A DNA stretch of 64,000 nt from positions 62,001 to 126,000 of the forward strand of contig NZ_JABBNC010000007.1 of the NCBI RefSeq assembly GCF_012933445.1, given 5' to 3'. Origin of the DNA: Actinoplanes sp. TBRC 11911. Its GTDB lineage: Bacteria > Actinomycetota > Actinomycetes > Mycobacteriales > Micromonosporaceae. A program made the position numbers and the translations under genes. Positions 34,826 through 42,504 of the stretch are shown one piece after another (within the stretch, counting starts at the first letter, position 1; the number at the start of each line of letters is the position of its first letter). Below the pieces are notes generated by a model. That model worked only from the letters and a program-made list of their open reading frames with translations, was not told where the DNA came from and did no database searches.

Positions 34826-35992
34826 CTAGGGCCGCGGCACGAACTGTTCCGAGTGGTCGAGCAATCGGCTCGCCTCGGAGAGTTCCTCCTGGTAAGCGGC
34901 CTTCTCGGCCTCCGAGGCCCGGGCGTCGCCGAGAAGCCGCTTGAGCTGATCGATGCGCTTGACGAGACCGCGCTGGGCGTTCTGGACCTCGTCGACGTGA
35001 TCCCATGGCTGGCCGGTGGACTTGGTCGCGACGACCTCGCCCTTAAGTTCCCGGCTCGCCGCGTCGAGGTCCTTCTCGGTCAGATGCTCCTTCAGCCGAT
35101 CGGTTTTGCGCGGCACCGACCGCGCCGGGCTGCTGCCGCTGACCGGAGAGACCGCGTCCTCGCCGGCAGCGTGCTGCATCAGCGAGGTCGTGGCCGCTCC
35201 GGTGATGCCGGCGCCCGCCACCACGCCCGCGGTGGCGACCATGTTGAGGGGCGTGCCCACGACGGCCCCCACGCCGGTGGCGTCGAGGGCGAACCCCAGC
35301 CCGTCGCCGGCCGCGCTGACGGCGGTGAGCACGATCCCTCCGGCCAACGCGGCCGTTTCTCCCGGGTGGTGCACCATGGCGTTGCCGAACGAAGCGAATC
35401 CGTTGACGACCTTGGCCCCCACGTTCCGCGCGAAGTCGCCGACCTGGTGCAGCCAGCTTGACTTCTCCGGGGCGGCGTCCGCCTCCTGGGCGAGGAAGCG
35501 CCCGGCGGTTTTCCCGGCGCTTTCGACCTGGTCTCGCGCAATACGCAGGGTGTCGAGCGCGGCTTGCCGGCCCGGCTCGCCGGTGTCCATGAACGGTGCG
35601 ATCAGCTGGCCGGGCGGAGTCTGCGCCACGGCTTGCTGGTAGGCGCCGCGCGCTCGCGCGGATTCGGCTGCGGCCTCGTCCCAGAGCCGGATCGCCTCGG
35701 CCGCCTGGCCCTGTGCCCACTCAAGCGTGTGCCCATACGTAGTGAGGGCATCTCCGGCGGTGGCCAGCGAGTTGGCAGCCGAGTACCACTTGTTGGGCTC
35801 GTAGCTGAACTTCACGTGGAACTCGTCCGCCGCGACGCCTTGCCAGCCGCCTGCATCGATGTCTGCCAGGCCGTCGCCCGTCAGTTCAAGGTGGCCGGCG
35901 CGCACCTGAAGCGCCTTCGCGTTCGCGGCCACCGTGGCCGGATCGCCCGGTACCAGGGCACGAGGGTCATGAGTCGCGCCGAGCTCAGTCAT
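34826..35992 (-). CDS. Polymorphic toxin with T7SS-type N terminus and Ntox28-like C terminus
   Basis: 388 aa. Residues 1-150 are the helical T7SS-exported toxin N-domain (ALVPGDPATVAANAKALQVR, GGWQGVAADEFHVKFSYEPN with the WxG-like GGWQG). Residues 195-280 are a hydrophobic Gly/Ala-rich stretch (GETAALAGGIVLTAVSAAGD). The C-terminal 100 residues (RLKEHLTEKDLDAASRELKG, QPWDHVDEVQNAQRGLVKRI) match polymorphic toxin type 28, a predicted RNase. The upstream WXG-like gene overlaps by 8 nt and the immunity gene follows 37 nt later. No secretion machinery genes are in the window. Confidence 0.85.
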   Translation of the reverse strand: MTELGATHDPRALVPGDPATVAANAKALQVRAGHLELTGDGLADIDAGGWQGVAADEFHVKFSYEPNKWYSAANSLATAGDALTTYGHTLEWAQGQAAEAIRLWDEAAAESARARGAYQQAVAQTPPGQLIAPFMDTGEPGRQAALDTLRIARDQVESAGKTAGRFLAQEADAAPEKSSWLHQVGDFARNVGAKVVNGFASFGNAMVHHPGETAALAGGIVLTAVSAAGDGLGFALDATGVGAVVGTPLNMVATAGVVAGAGITGAATTSLMQHAAGEDAVSPVSGSSPARSVPRKTDRLKEHLTEKDLDAASRELKGEVVATKSTGQPWDHVDEVQNAQRGLVKRIDQLKRLLGDARASEAEKAAYQEELSEASRLLDHSEQFVPRP

Positions 35993-36302
35993 CGACGACC
36001 CTCTCCGCCGGGTCGGAGGTCAGCCGTCCCGCCGCCGAAGCGTCCGCCTCGCGGTAGGCCGTCGCCGCCGCGGTGAGAATCTCGGCGATCGCGTCGGCGT
36101 CCTTGACCAGGATGTCGAGGCCGTCGCCCCACCGTCGGCAGAGGTTCTCCATCTCCTGGTGCACCCCGGCGTGGCCGTAGGTGGCTTCCTCGCGATCAAG
36201 CTCGTCTAAAGCGGATTCGCGCTGATCCGCCACACTTTGCGCGATGCCGGTCGCGGCGGCCTCCAGCACGTCGACCTCGACGTGAAAACCCGGTCCATCC
36301 AT
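35985..36302 (-). CDS. WXG100-like secretion partner of the toxin
   Basis: 105 aa from ATG 36302. Two long amphipathic helices (LEAAATGIAQSVADQRESAL and VKDADAIAEILTAAATAYRE) separated by a turn containing CRRWGDG, the size and layout of ESX/WXG100-type partner proteins. It probably forms a helical bundle with the toxin N-domain for type VII export (inference). First gene of the three-gene cassette; overlaps the toxin gene. Confidence 0.75.
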   Translation of the reverse strand: MDGPGFHVEVDVLEAAATGIAQSVADQRESALDELDREEATYGHAGVHQEMENLCRRWGDGLDILVKDADAIAEILTAAATAYREADASAAGRLTSDPAERVVDD

Positions 36303-36380
36303 GGTCGCCCACCCCCGTCGTGACGCTCAGCGACGATGCTAGGACCGCGCGGCAACATCGACGGTGATCGTCGAATCGGG

Positions 36381-37076
36381 TCAGGCCAGGCCGGCGTCGT
36401 GGGCCAGGAGGGCTATCTGGGTGCGGTTGTCCAAGGCCAGCTTCGTGAGGATGTGCGAGACGTGGGCCTTGACCGTGGCCACCGTCATGGTTAACTCGGC
36501 GGCGATCTCGGCGTTCGACTGGCCGCGGGCGATGGCCAGCACCACGTCGCGCTCGCGGGGGCTCAGGGCGGCCAGTTCGCCTCGGGCCTGCTGGAACGTG
36601 CCGGCCTGGAATGCGACCCGGTCCATCAGGCGGCGGGTGACCGCGGGGGACAGCATCGGCTCGCCGGCGGCCACCTGGCGGACCGCGTGCACGATCTGCG
36701 GGGGTGGGGTGTCCTTCAGCAGGAAGCCGCTGGCGCCGGCCCGCAGGGCGTGCAGGATGTTCTCGTCGGTGTCGAAAGTGGTCAGCACGATGACCTCGGG
36801 CGGGTGCGGGCGGCCGCGCAGGCGGCGGGTCGCGGTGATGCCGTCGATCCGGGGCATGCGCAGGTCCATGAGGACGACGTCGGGGGCGTGTGCGTCGGTT
36901 GCAGCCGGGACCTGCTCGCCGTCGGCGGCCTCACCGACCACGGCGATGCCCGCGGCGCCGTCGAGCATCATGGTCAGCCCGGCGCGCACCAGAGCGTCGT
37001 CGTCGACGACGAGCACGCGCACCGGCCGGCTCACGCCGCCGGCGGGTTCCACGGCCGGATCGGTCACGCCGGCCAT
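36381..37076 (-). CDS. NarL/FixJ-family response regulator
   Basis: 231 aa from ATG 37076. Receiver domain residues 20-135 with VLVVDDDALVRAGLTMMLDG (acidic pocket), DVVLMDLRMPRIDG (phospho-Asp), VIVLTTFDTDEN and LLKDTPP (Lys). LuxR-type HTH residues 165-225 with LSPRERDVVLAIARGQSNAE and TVATVKAHVSHILTKL. It should be phosphorylated by the histidine kinase at 38597-39964, its only candidate partner here, from which it is unusually separated by 1.5 kb of repeats. Confidence 0.95.
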   Translation of the reverse strand: MAGVTDPAVEPAGGVSRPVRVLVVDDDALVRAGLTMMLDGAAGIAVVGEAADGEQVPAATDAHAPDVVLMDLRMPRIDGITATRRLRGRPHPPEVIVLTTFDTDENILHALRAGASGFLLKDTPPPQIVHAVRQVAAGEPMLSPAVTRRLMDRVAFQAGTFQQARGELAALSPRERDVVLAIARGQSNAEIAAELTMTVATVKAHVSHILTKLALDNRTQIALLAHDAGLA

Positions 37077-37210
37077 GCTATCGACGGACCTGGTGGTCGC
37101 GCTGTCCCCAGACGGGTTGGTGGCACGCCGTCGTCCGACCCGCATCCCCACCTGCCGCGATTCGCAAGCAGCCTGCGCAAACTCGCCGGGGCGGCCGGCG
37201 TTGTAGCGAG

Positions 37211-37391
37211 CGAACGCCGTGCGCCACCTCCGCCAACTGCCCGTGCGCTCGCCCCCACGAACGCCGCGCGCCGCCACCGCCCGCTGCCCGTGCGCTCACC
37301 CCCACGAACGCCGCGCGCCGCCACCGCCCGCTGCCCGTACGCTCGCCCCCACGAACGCCGCGCGCCGCCACCGCCCACTGCCCGTGCGCTC
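37211..37391. repeat. 47-bp tandem repeat array (about 4 units)
   Basis: Units begin CGAACGCCG at 37211, 37258, 37305 and 37352, exactly 47 bp apart, and contain CGCCACCGCCCGCTGCCCGT. The first unit is the most diverged. It lies 135 nt upstream of the response-regulator start. Confidence 0.9.
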
Positions 37392-37407
37392 GGGCCGGCC
37401 AAGCGTG

Positions 37408-37732
37408 GCGCCGTATCCGACATTTCCGGTGATTAGCCTCGATCGGCTGAGCTATCGGGCTGCTGGGCTCGGCGGGTGGCGTGCGGCGCTTCCACTAAGT
37501 GGGACGGGCGACCGCCCTCTGAGACCGGCACCCACATCTTGGACCTAGCGTCTGCGATGTGGGACTCTCGTCCATTATGGATGATCGTTTTATCCGGTAA
37601 TGCGGCTTTCACCCGGCCGACTTTTCCGGCCGAATGTGAACCTTGGAGAGTTATGGCTCGTATGTGGGCGCAACTCTCCAAGGTCCACGAAAAGTCCACG
37701 ATGTGGCTGCGACGTCCCACATAGCGGAACCG
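37408..37732 (-). repeat. Dispersed structured repeat, copy B (inverted)
   Basis: Reverse complement of the family. Core hairpin 37635-37689 pairs 18 positions with one mismatch and one G-U; loop GCGCCCACATACGAGCCAT identical to copy C. It has CATAAT in place of the TATAAT of copy A, and ends with GGAAATGTCGGATACG. The first ~170 bp present in A and C are missing and replaced by the 62-bp array region. A further fragment of the family (ACTATGTGGACA...CATCGTG, minus strand) is at 38192-38222. Confidence 0.85.
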
Positions 37733-37879
37733 TACAGCTGTTTCTCGCGCCGCTCACCCTCCGATGAGTTGGCCTTCCGTGGCGGCCCCTGCGAGGGCTG
37801 TCGCCGTGGGGAGCTGGGACGTACCGGCCGTGGCGGGTACCCACACCCGGTAGGGTCGCCGCGGTGTGGGGAATCGCAG

Positions 37880-38096
37880 CCTCCCAGCCGTCGCCACTGC
37901 CCACACCCGGGCGGCAGTCGCCGCGGCGTGGGCAACCACAACCTCCCAGCCATCGCCACTGCCCACACCCGGGCGGCAGTCGCCGCGGCGTGGGCAACCA
38001 CAACCTCCCAGCCATCGCCACTGCCCACACCCGGGCCGCAGTCGCCGCGGCGTGGGCAACCACAACCTCCCAGCCGTCGCCACTGCCCACACCCGG
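37880..38096. repeat. 62-bp tandem hairpin array (3.5 units plus a degenerate one)
   Basis: Units start CCTCCCAGCC at 37880, 37942, 38004 and 38066, exactly 62 bp apart; a degenerate unit precedes from about 37841. Units differ at only a few positions. Each holds the inverted repeat TGCCCAC/GTGGGCA with a nested GGCG/CGCC, so every unit can form a hairpin or cruciform. Confidence 0.92.
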
Positions 38097-38191
38097 GTGG
38101 GCGGCCACTGTGGGCAGCTGGGACCTGCCCGGGCCTAGCGGGGTCGCCTCGCACGAGGGACTCCTGGCCGACGGAACCAGCTGAACAGTCA

Positions 38192-38222
38192 CACGATGTA
38201 GTTTCGACTGTCCACATAGTGG
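38192..38222 (-). repeat. Fragment of the dispersed repeat
   Basis: On the minus strand it reads CCACTATGTGGACAGTCG, then ACTACATCGTG, resembling the CCGCTATGTGGACACCGCGG, TCACATCGTGG block at the start of the conserved core in copies A and C. The rest of the element is not recognisable beyond it. Confidence 0.5.
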
Positions 38223-38293
38223 AGTGTGCGCGTCCGAGCGGATCGTCGCAGCGACCGTGACGATCTCCGACGCCGCAGCGCCTTACGTCGCGC

Positions 38294-38385
38294 ATCAGGT
38301 CGGCCGCAGTCGGTCCGGGCTGGATATCAGGTCGGCCGCAGCCGCCCCAGGCTGCATATCAGGTCCGCCGCAGCCGCGCCGGGGT
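38294..38385. repeat. 32-bp tandem repeat array (about 3 units)
   Basis: Units ATCAGGTCGGCCGCAG start at 38294, 38326 and 38358, exactly 32 bp apart, with GATATC/CATATC joints. No spacers, so not a CRISPR. Confidence 0.88.
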
Positions 38386-38596
38386 TTGCCGTCGGCGGCG
38401 GGCTGGCTTTGCCGATCGGGATTGCGCCGAAGCAGCACCGCAGCCGCGGTAGGCCGACAAATCCACAACGGCCAGCCCCTGGGCCGGGCCGGCGCGTGTA
38501 TCAGGGGCCGGACCGGTCACGCGTGCGCAGCGTCTGGGGCACGCCGGTCACGCTGGCCCAAGACTGGTCGCATCTGCCCCGGTGGTGACCCGCTGG

Positions 38597-39964
38597 TCAG
38601 GATGGCCACGGGATCCAGGCGTGCAGGCGGAAGCCGCCGTCGGCTCGGCGGTGGTCGAGCTCGCCGCCCGCCAGGCGGACCCGCTCGGTCAGGCCGACCA
38701 GGCCGGTGCCGGTACCGGGCACGGACGGGAGCGCGCCCTCGGGCGGCAGCGGATTGCGGACGTCGATCTCCAGGCGGGTGCCGGGCTCGCCGGTCATGGT
38801 CACCGACACCGGGCGGCCGGTCGCGTGCTTGCGGGCGTTGGTGAGTCCCTCCTGGACGACCCGGTACGCGGTGCGGGCCGCGGCGGCGGGCAACGCCTCC
38901 GGGTCGCGCACCTCGTCATGCAAGCGCACCTCGGCGCCGGCCGCGGTGGACTCCTCGATCAGCCGAGGGACGTCGGCCAGCACGGGCTGCGGACGCGTCT
39001 CGAAGCCGGGCTCGTCGTCGCGCAGCAGGGTGATCACCTCGCGGAGCTCGCCCAGGGCCTCGTGCACCCCGGCGCGGACCACCCCGGCGGCTCGTGCCAT
39101 CTGCTCCGGCGAGGAATCGGGACGGTATTCCATGGCGCCTGCGAATGTGGCGAGCAGCGACAACCGGTGGGCGAGCACGTCGTGCATCTCCCAGGCGATG
39201 CGGCGCCGCTCCAGCATCCGCGCCTCCGCGACCCGCCGGCCCTGCTCGGCCTCAGCGCGGTGGGCGCGGTCGCGCAGCGAACGAATCAACGCCTGCCGGG
39301 CCCGCGCCCACGCGCCCCAGCCGAGCAGCGCACCATAGCCGATCGCGACCAGGGCCAACCACCAGCCGTACGAAATGCCGCCTTTGAACCGCCAAGCCCC
39401 CTGGATCGCGTGCGCGGCCAGCCCGGCACCGCAAACCGCGAGTGCGACCGGAAAGCGCCGCTCGCGGGCGGTCTGCAATGCGCCGAACGAGGCCGCCGGG
39501 GTGGCCGCGGGCGACACCAGCGCCAGGGCGCTGATCACCAGCGCCCCGCCGACCGGCCGCCACAGCACCAGCGGCGACGCGGCCCAGGCCAGCACGCCAG
39601 CGACCAGGTCGAGCATCGGCACCGGCCCGTCCCAGTCGGCCCAGATCGTCAGGCCGGTCAGCACGCCCAGCGGAACAAGGGTCAGGACCACGCCGACGGC
39701 CACGCCGACACGACCTGCCCCGGCGATGTGCCATGGCGGCGCGACAAGGCGGCCAGCGCTTGCCGACTGCGACGGCGACCCGACGTCGTGGCCGTCGCGC
39801 ACCGGCCGCGACGACGACCCGATGTCGCGACCGTCGCTCAGCGGCTGCGACGGCGACCCGACGCCGCGACCGTCGCTTGCAGACCGCGATGGCGACGCGG
39901 CAGCACGCCCGGCGGGTGCCGGGTGTGATTGCCGTCCGCCGAAGCGACCTCGAATCCGATTCAC
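38597..39964 (-). CDS. Sensor histidine kinase with N-terminal minisatellite-coded repeat
   Basis: 455 aa. Residues 24-72 are a 13-residue repeat (SPSRSASDGRGVG, SPSQPLSDGRDIG, SSSRPVRDGHDVG, SPSQSASAGR) of low complexity. Four or five membrane helices follow (VGVAVGVVLTLVPLGVLTGL, DLVAGVLAWAASPLVLW). The HisKA_3 phosphoacceptor is in RIAWEMHDVLAHRLSLLATF; the ATPase domain has TAYRVVQEGLTNARKHATGR and GTGTGLVGLTERVRLAGGEL. It should phosphorylate the NarL-type regulator encoded downstream of the repeat island. The first ATG may not be the true start; an ATG/GTG after the repeat is possible. Confidence 0.88.
   Translation of the reverse strand: MNRIRGRFGGRQSHPAPAGRAAASPSRSASDGRGVGSPSQPLSDGRDIGSSSRPVRDGHDVGSPSQSASAGRLVAPPWHIAGAGRVGVAVGVVLTLVPLGVLTGLTIWADWDGPVPMLDLVAGVLAWAASPLVLWRPVGGALVISALALVSPAATPAASFGALQTARERRFPVALAVCGAGLAAHAIQGAWRFKGGISYGWWLALVAIGYGALLGWGAWARARQALIRSLRDRAHRAEAEQGRRVAEARMLERRRIAWEMHDVLAHRLSLLATFAGAMEYRPDSSPEQMARAAGVVRAGVHEALGELREVITLLRDDEPGFETRPQPVLADVPRLIEESTAAGAEVRLHDEVRDPEALPAAAARTAYRVVQEGLTNARKHATGRPVSVTMTGEPGTRLEIDVRNPLPPEGALPSVPGTGTGLVGLTERVRLAGGELDHRRADGGFRLHAWIPWPS
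39749..39895 (-). repeat. In-frame 39-bp minisatellite inside the kinase gene
   Basis: Four units coding 13, 13, 13 and 10 residues, each with a Ser-Pro-Ser start and a DGRxxG end. The period is a multiple of three, so unit number can change without breaking the frame. Confidence 0.75.
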
Positions 39965-40036
39965 GCGGCGAGGCTAACCAAGCGGCGTCGGCCGCCGATA
40001 CCTACTTAAGTTGGTGGCACAAATATCTCTTGGCCG

Positions 40037-40065
40037 ATGTGGCGACCATGCCGGCTGGGCCACAT
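40037..40065. promoter_or_regulatory. Inverted repeat before the DUF6069 gene
   Basis: ATGTGGC (40037-40043) and GCCACAT (40059-40065) are perfect 7-bp arms with a 15-nt centre, ending 8 nt before the ATG at 40074. Could be an operator or a translation-blocking hairpin. Confidence 0.35.
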
Positions 40066-40073
40066 TCATCGGC

Positions 40074-40484
40074 ATGGAAACCACAACGCGCCTCGTCACC
40101 ATCGCCGCCGCCACCGCCTCCGCCCTCGTCTACTGGACCCTCACGGACGGGATCGGCGGCGTCGATCTCGCGATCCGTCAGGGCGGCGAGACACAGCCGA
40201 TCGGCCCGGTCTCGGTCGCCGCCACCACCCTCATCGTCGGCTTCCTGGCCTGGGCGCTGCTCGCCCTCCTGGAACGAAGAGCTCAGCACCCGGCCCGCAC
40301 CTGGCGGATCATCGCCCTGGCGGTCTTCGTCGTCTCGCTGGCCGGGCCGCTAGGCAGCGGCGCCGACCTGTCCAGCAAGCTGATCCTGACCGGCATGCAC
40401 ATGCTCATCGCCTTGATCCTGATTCCGAACCTGCCCAAGAGCGGCCGGCCTCAGGCGGTGATGACCCGCACGCCGGCCTCCTGA
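40074..40484 (+). CDS. DUF6069 family membrane protein
   Basis: 136 aa from ATG 40074. Four hydrophobic helices: VTIAAATASALVYWTL, VSVAATTLIVGFLAWALLAL, RIIALAVFVVSLAG and LILTGMHMLIALILIPNL. The pattern with the GVDL motif after helix 1 fits DUF6069, a small four-helix membrane family of actinobacteria with unknown role. The last 34 nt overlap the convergent DeoR gene. Confidence 0.78.
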   Translation: METTTRLVTIAAATASALVYWTLTDGIGGVDLAIRQGGETQPIGPVSVAATTLIVGFLAWALLALLERRAQHPARTWRIIALAVFVVSLAGPLGSGADLSSKLILTGMHMLIALILIPNLPKSGRPQAVMTRTPAS

Positions 40485-41242
40485 AACGCCGCGACGAGGC
40501 CGGGGGCCGCGCTGGAGTCCGTCACCAATGTCTCGACCTTCGCGATCGGGCAGATGCGGGCGAACGCGTGGCCACCCAGCTTCGACGAGTCGGCGATCAC
40601 CACGACCCGTTTGGCGCGGGCGACCATCAGGCTGTTCATCGCGGCCTCACCCTCGTGGTGGGCCGCGGCGCCCAGCTCGACGTCCAGCGCGTCCACGCCG
40701 AGCAGCACGATGTCCAGGGTGACCTCCTTGAGCAGGGCGCCGCCGAGCGGGCCGACCAGCTCGAAGGACTGCGGGCGGACGATCCCGCCGGCCACCACGA
40801 TCTTCATGCGAGAGCGCACCAGCAGCTCGTTGGCGATGTTCAGCGCGTTGGTGACCACGGTCAGCTGGGCGCCCTCGCCGCTGGCGTTCAGGTCGGGGCG
40901 CACGGCCAGGGCCCGCGCCACCTCGGTCATCGTGGTGCCGCCGTTGAGGCCGACGACGGTGCCGGGCGTGACCAGCTCGGCGGCGGCCTCGCCGATCCGC
41001 TGCTTCTCGGCCGAGTGCTTGGCGCTCTTGTAGCGCAGCGGGAGGTCGTACGAGACACCGTTGGCGACCGCGCCGCCCCTGGTCCGGGTGATCATCTGCT
41101 GCTGGGCGAGCTGGTCGAAGTCGCGCCGGATGGTGGCCTGTGAGACGTCCAGGCGGTCGGCAGCATCCTCGACACTGACCCGGCCACTCTCCGCGAGTAA
41201 CTCGAGCAGGGCATTCCACCGCGCGTACCGGTCCACCCACAC
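40451..41242 (-). CDS. DeoR/GlpR-family regulator of the amino-sugar cluster
   Basis: 263 aa from GTG 41242 (GTG 41236 possible). N-terminal HTH RWNALLELLAESGRVSVEDA, ADRLDVSQATIRRDFDQLAQ is the DeoR signature; the C-terminal DeoRC sugar-phosphate sensor has GTVVGLNGGTTMTEVARAL and VVTNALNIANELLV. It is divergent from the SIS-kinase-deacetylase operon, so it probably represses that operon until a phosphosugar binds (inference). A TGTGCACA palindrome at 41270-41277 lies in the shared intergenic region. Confidence 0.93.
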   Translation of the reverse strand: MWVDRYARWNALLELLAESGRVSVEDAADRLDVSQATIRRDFDQLAQQQMITRTRGGAVANGVSYDLPLRYKSAKHSAEKQRIGEAAAELVTPGTVVGLNGGTTMTEVARALAVRPDLNASGEGAQLTVVTNALNIANELLVRSRMKIVVAGGIVRPQSFELVGPLGGALLKEVTLDIVLLGVDALDVELGAAAHHEGEAAMNSLMVARAKRVVVIADSSKLGGHAFARICPIAKVETLVTDSSAAPGLVAAFQEAGVRVITA

Positions 41243-41260
41243 CCCCCGATGCACGTTCCG

Positions 41261-41284
41261 TGATAAGTGTGTGCACATTAGTGC
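41261..41284. promoter_or_regulatory. Candidate DeoR operator
   Basis: The stretch TGATAAGTGTGTGCACATTA contains the 8-bp palindrome TGTGCACA (41270-41277) 28 nt upstream of the regulator start, between the divergent regulator and catabolic operon. Assignment is by position only. Confidence 0.4.
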
Positions 41285-41427
41285 GCGAAAGCCCGGGAAA
41301 GCAAAGCTCTGGCCTGCGCGGTCGAGGGACGGCTATTGCGCGTGCTCGGATCTTGCACGCAGAATGGCGCTCGAAAGTGCCGGGGACCGAGCGCATCTGC
41401 GCAACGACACGCGGTAAGGGATGGCCC

Positions 41428-42486
41428 ATGTCTTACGTGACGGCGGAGATCGAAAGCCAGCCCGACTGCTGGCGTCTGGCCGCCAAGCTGGCCGGTTCAC
41501 CGGGCCTTCCGGCCGCCGGGGAACGCGTCGCGGTCGTCGGCTGCGGCACGTCCTGGTTCATGGCCAAGGCGTACGCGAACCTGCGGGAGCGGACCGGGCA
41601 GGGCGAGACCGACGCATTCCAGGCATCAGAATTCCCGTACGACCGTAGGTACGACCGGGTCATCGCGATCACGCGGTCCGGCACCACGACCGAGATCGTC
41701 GACCTGGTCCGCGCGCTGACTACCGAAGCAAGCGGCACAGGCGCCGCGACCGGCACACGCGACACAGGCAGCACAGGCACACGCGACACAAGCGGCACAG
41801 GCACACGCGACACAGGCGGCACAGGCACACGCGACACCACAGGCGCACGCGGCACAGCCGCCACGCCCGTCACGGTGATCACCTCCGACGCGACCCAGCC
41901 CGCCGCGGACCTGGCCACCGACTCGATCGCGCTGGACTTCGCCGACGAGCGATCGGTCGTCCAGACCCGCTTCGCCACCAGCGCCCTCGCCCTCTTACGC
42001 GCCCACCTCGGCGCTGACATCGAGTCGCTGGCCATGGACGCCGAGGTCGCCGTGCGATTACCGCTTCCGGTGCACCCCGGGCAGACCGAGCAGATCACCT
42101 TCCTGGGCCGCGGCTGGACCGTCGGGATCGCCGAGGAGGCCGCGCTGAAGTGCCGCGAGGCCGCCAACTACTGGGCCGAGGCGTACCCGGCAATGGATTA
42201 TCGGCACGGACCCATCTCGATCGCCGGGCCGCACCGGGTGGTCTGGGCGTTCGGCGACATCCCGCCGGGGCTGGCCGACGACGTCGAGGCGACCGGCGCC
42301 TCCTTCGTGCACAGCCGGCACCACGGCGGATACGCCGCACTGGGCCGCTGGGGTGGCGGACGCGCGCCGCTGGACCCGATGGCCGACCTGATCGTCGCGC
42401 AGCGCGTCGCCGTCCAGCTCGCCACCGCCCGCGGCCTCGACCCGGACCAGCCCCGCAACCTGACCCGTTCGGTCCTCCTGGCCTGA
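41428..42486 (+). CDS. SIS-domain phosphosugar isomerase/deaminase (AgaS/GlmS-like)
   Basis: 352 aa from ATG 41428 (AAGGG upstream). Two SIS domains: first with ERVAVVGCGTSWFMAKAYAN and IAITRSGTTTEIVDLVRAL, second with ITFLGRGWTVGIAEEAALKC, REAANYWAEAYPAMDYRHGP. This is the glucosamine-6-phosphate deaminase/aldolase-like group related to the isomerase half of GlmS. Residues 101-146 are an inserted low-complexity repeat (TGTRDTGS type) in the first domain between its signature helix and the next strand. First gene of the operon with the ROK kinase and NagA. Confidence 0.88.
   Translation: MSYVTAEIESQPDCWRLAAKLAGSPGLPAAGERVAVVGCGTSWFMAKAYANLRERTGQGETDAFQASEFPYDRRYDRVIAITRSGTTTEIVDLVRALTTEASGTGAATGTRDTGSTGTRDTSGTGTRDTGGTGTRDTTGARGTAATPVTVITSDATQPAADLATDSIALDFADERSVVQTRFATSALALLRAHLGADIESLAMDAEVAVRLPLPVHPGQTEQITFLGRGWTVGIAEEAALKCREAANYWAEAYPAMDYRHGPISIAGPHRVVWAFGDIPPGLADDVEATGASFVHSRHHGGYAALGRWGGGRAPLDPMADLIVAQRVAVQLATARGLDPDQPRNLTRSVLLA
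41752..41847 (+). repeat. In-frame 24-bp minisatellite inside the SIS gene
   Basis: Units start GGCACACGCGAC at 41752, 41776, 41800 and 41824, exactly 24 bp apart, coding the eight-residue unit GTRDTGST and variants. The insert sits at a surface loop of the SIS fold. Confidence 0.9.
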
Positions 42487-42504
42487 GTAAAAGAACATAG
42501 AACG

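Larger units (their letters stand above)
37077..38596. other. 1.5-kb repeat island between regulator and kinase genes
   Basis: No coding gene is supported. In order it contains a 47-bp tandem array, inverted dispersed repeat copy B, a 62-bp tandem array, a fragment of the dispersed repeat, and a 32-bp tandem array. The arrays have periods of 47, 62 and 32 bp, none a multiple of three, and the frames that cross them change phase at each unit, which argues against protein. Confidence 0.8.

Noticed and set aside
37754..38295. Several open frames across the 62-bp array
   Set aside because: The unit is not a multiple of three and each frame shows repeated peptides only because the phase cycles; no start signals.
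37211..38385. Possible CRISPR array
   Set aside because: Units are directly adjacent without unique spacers, three different periods, and no cas genes nearby.
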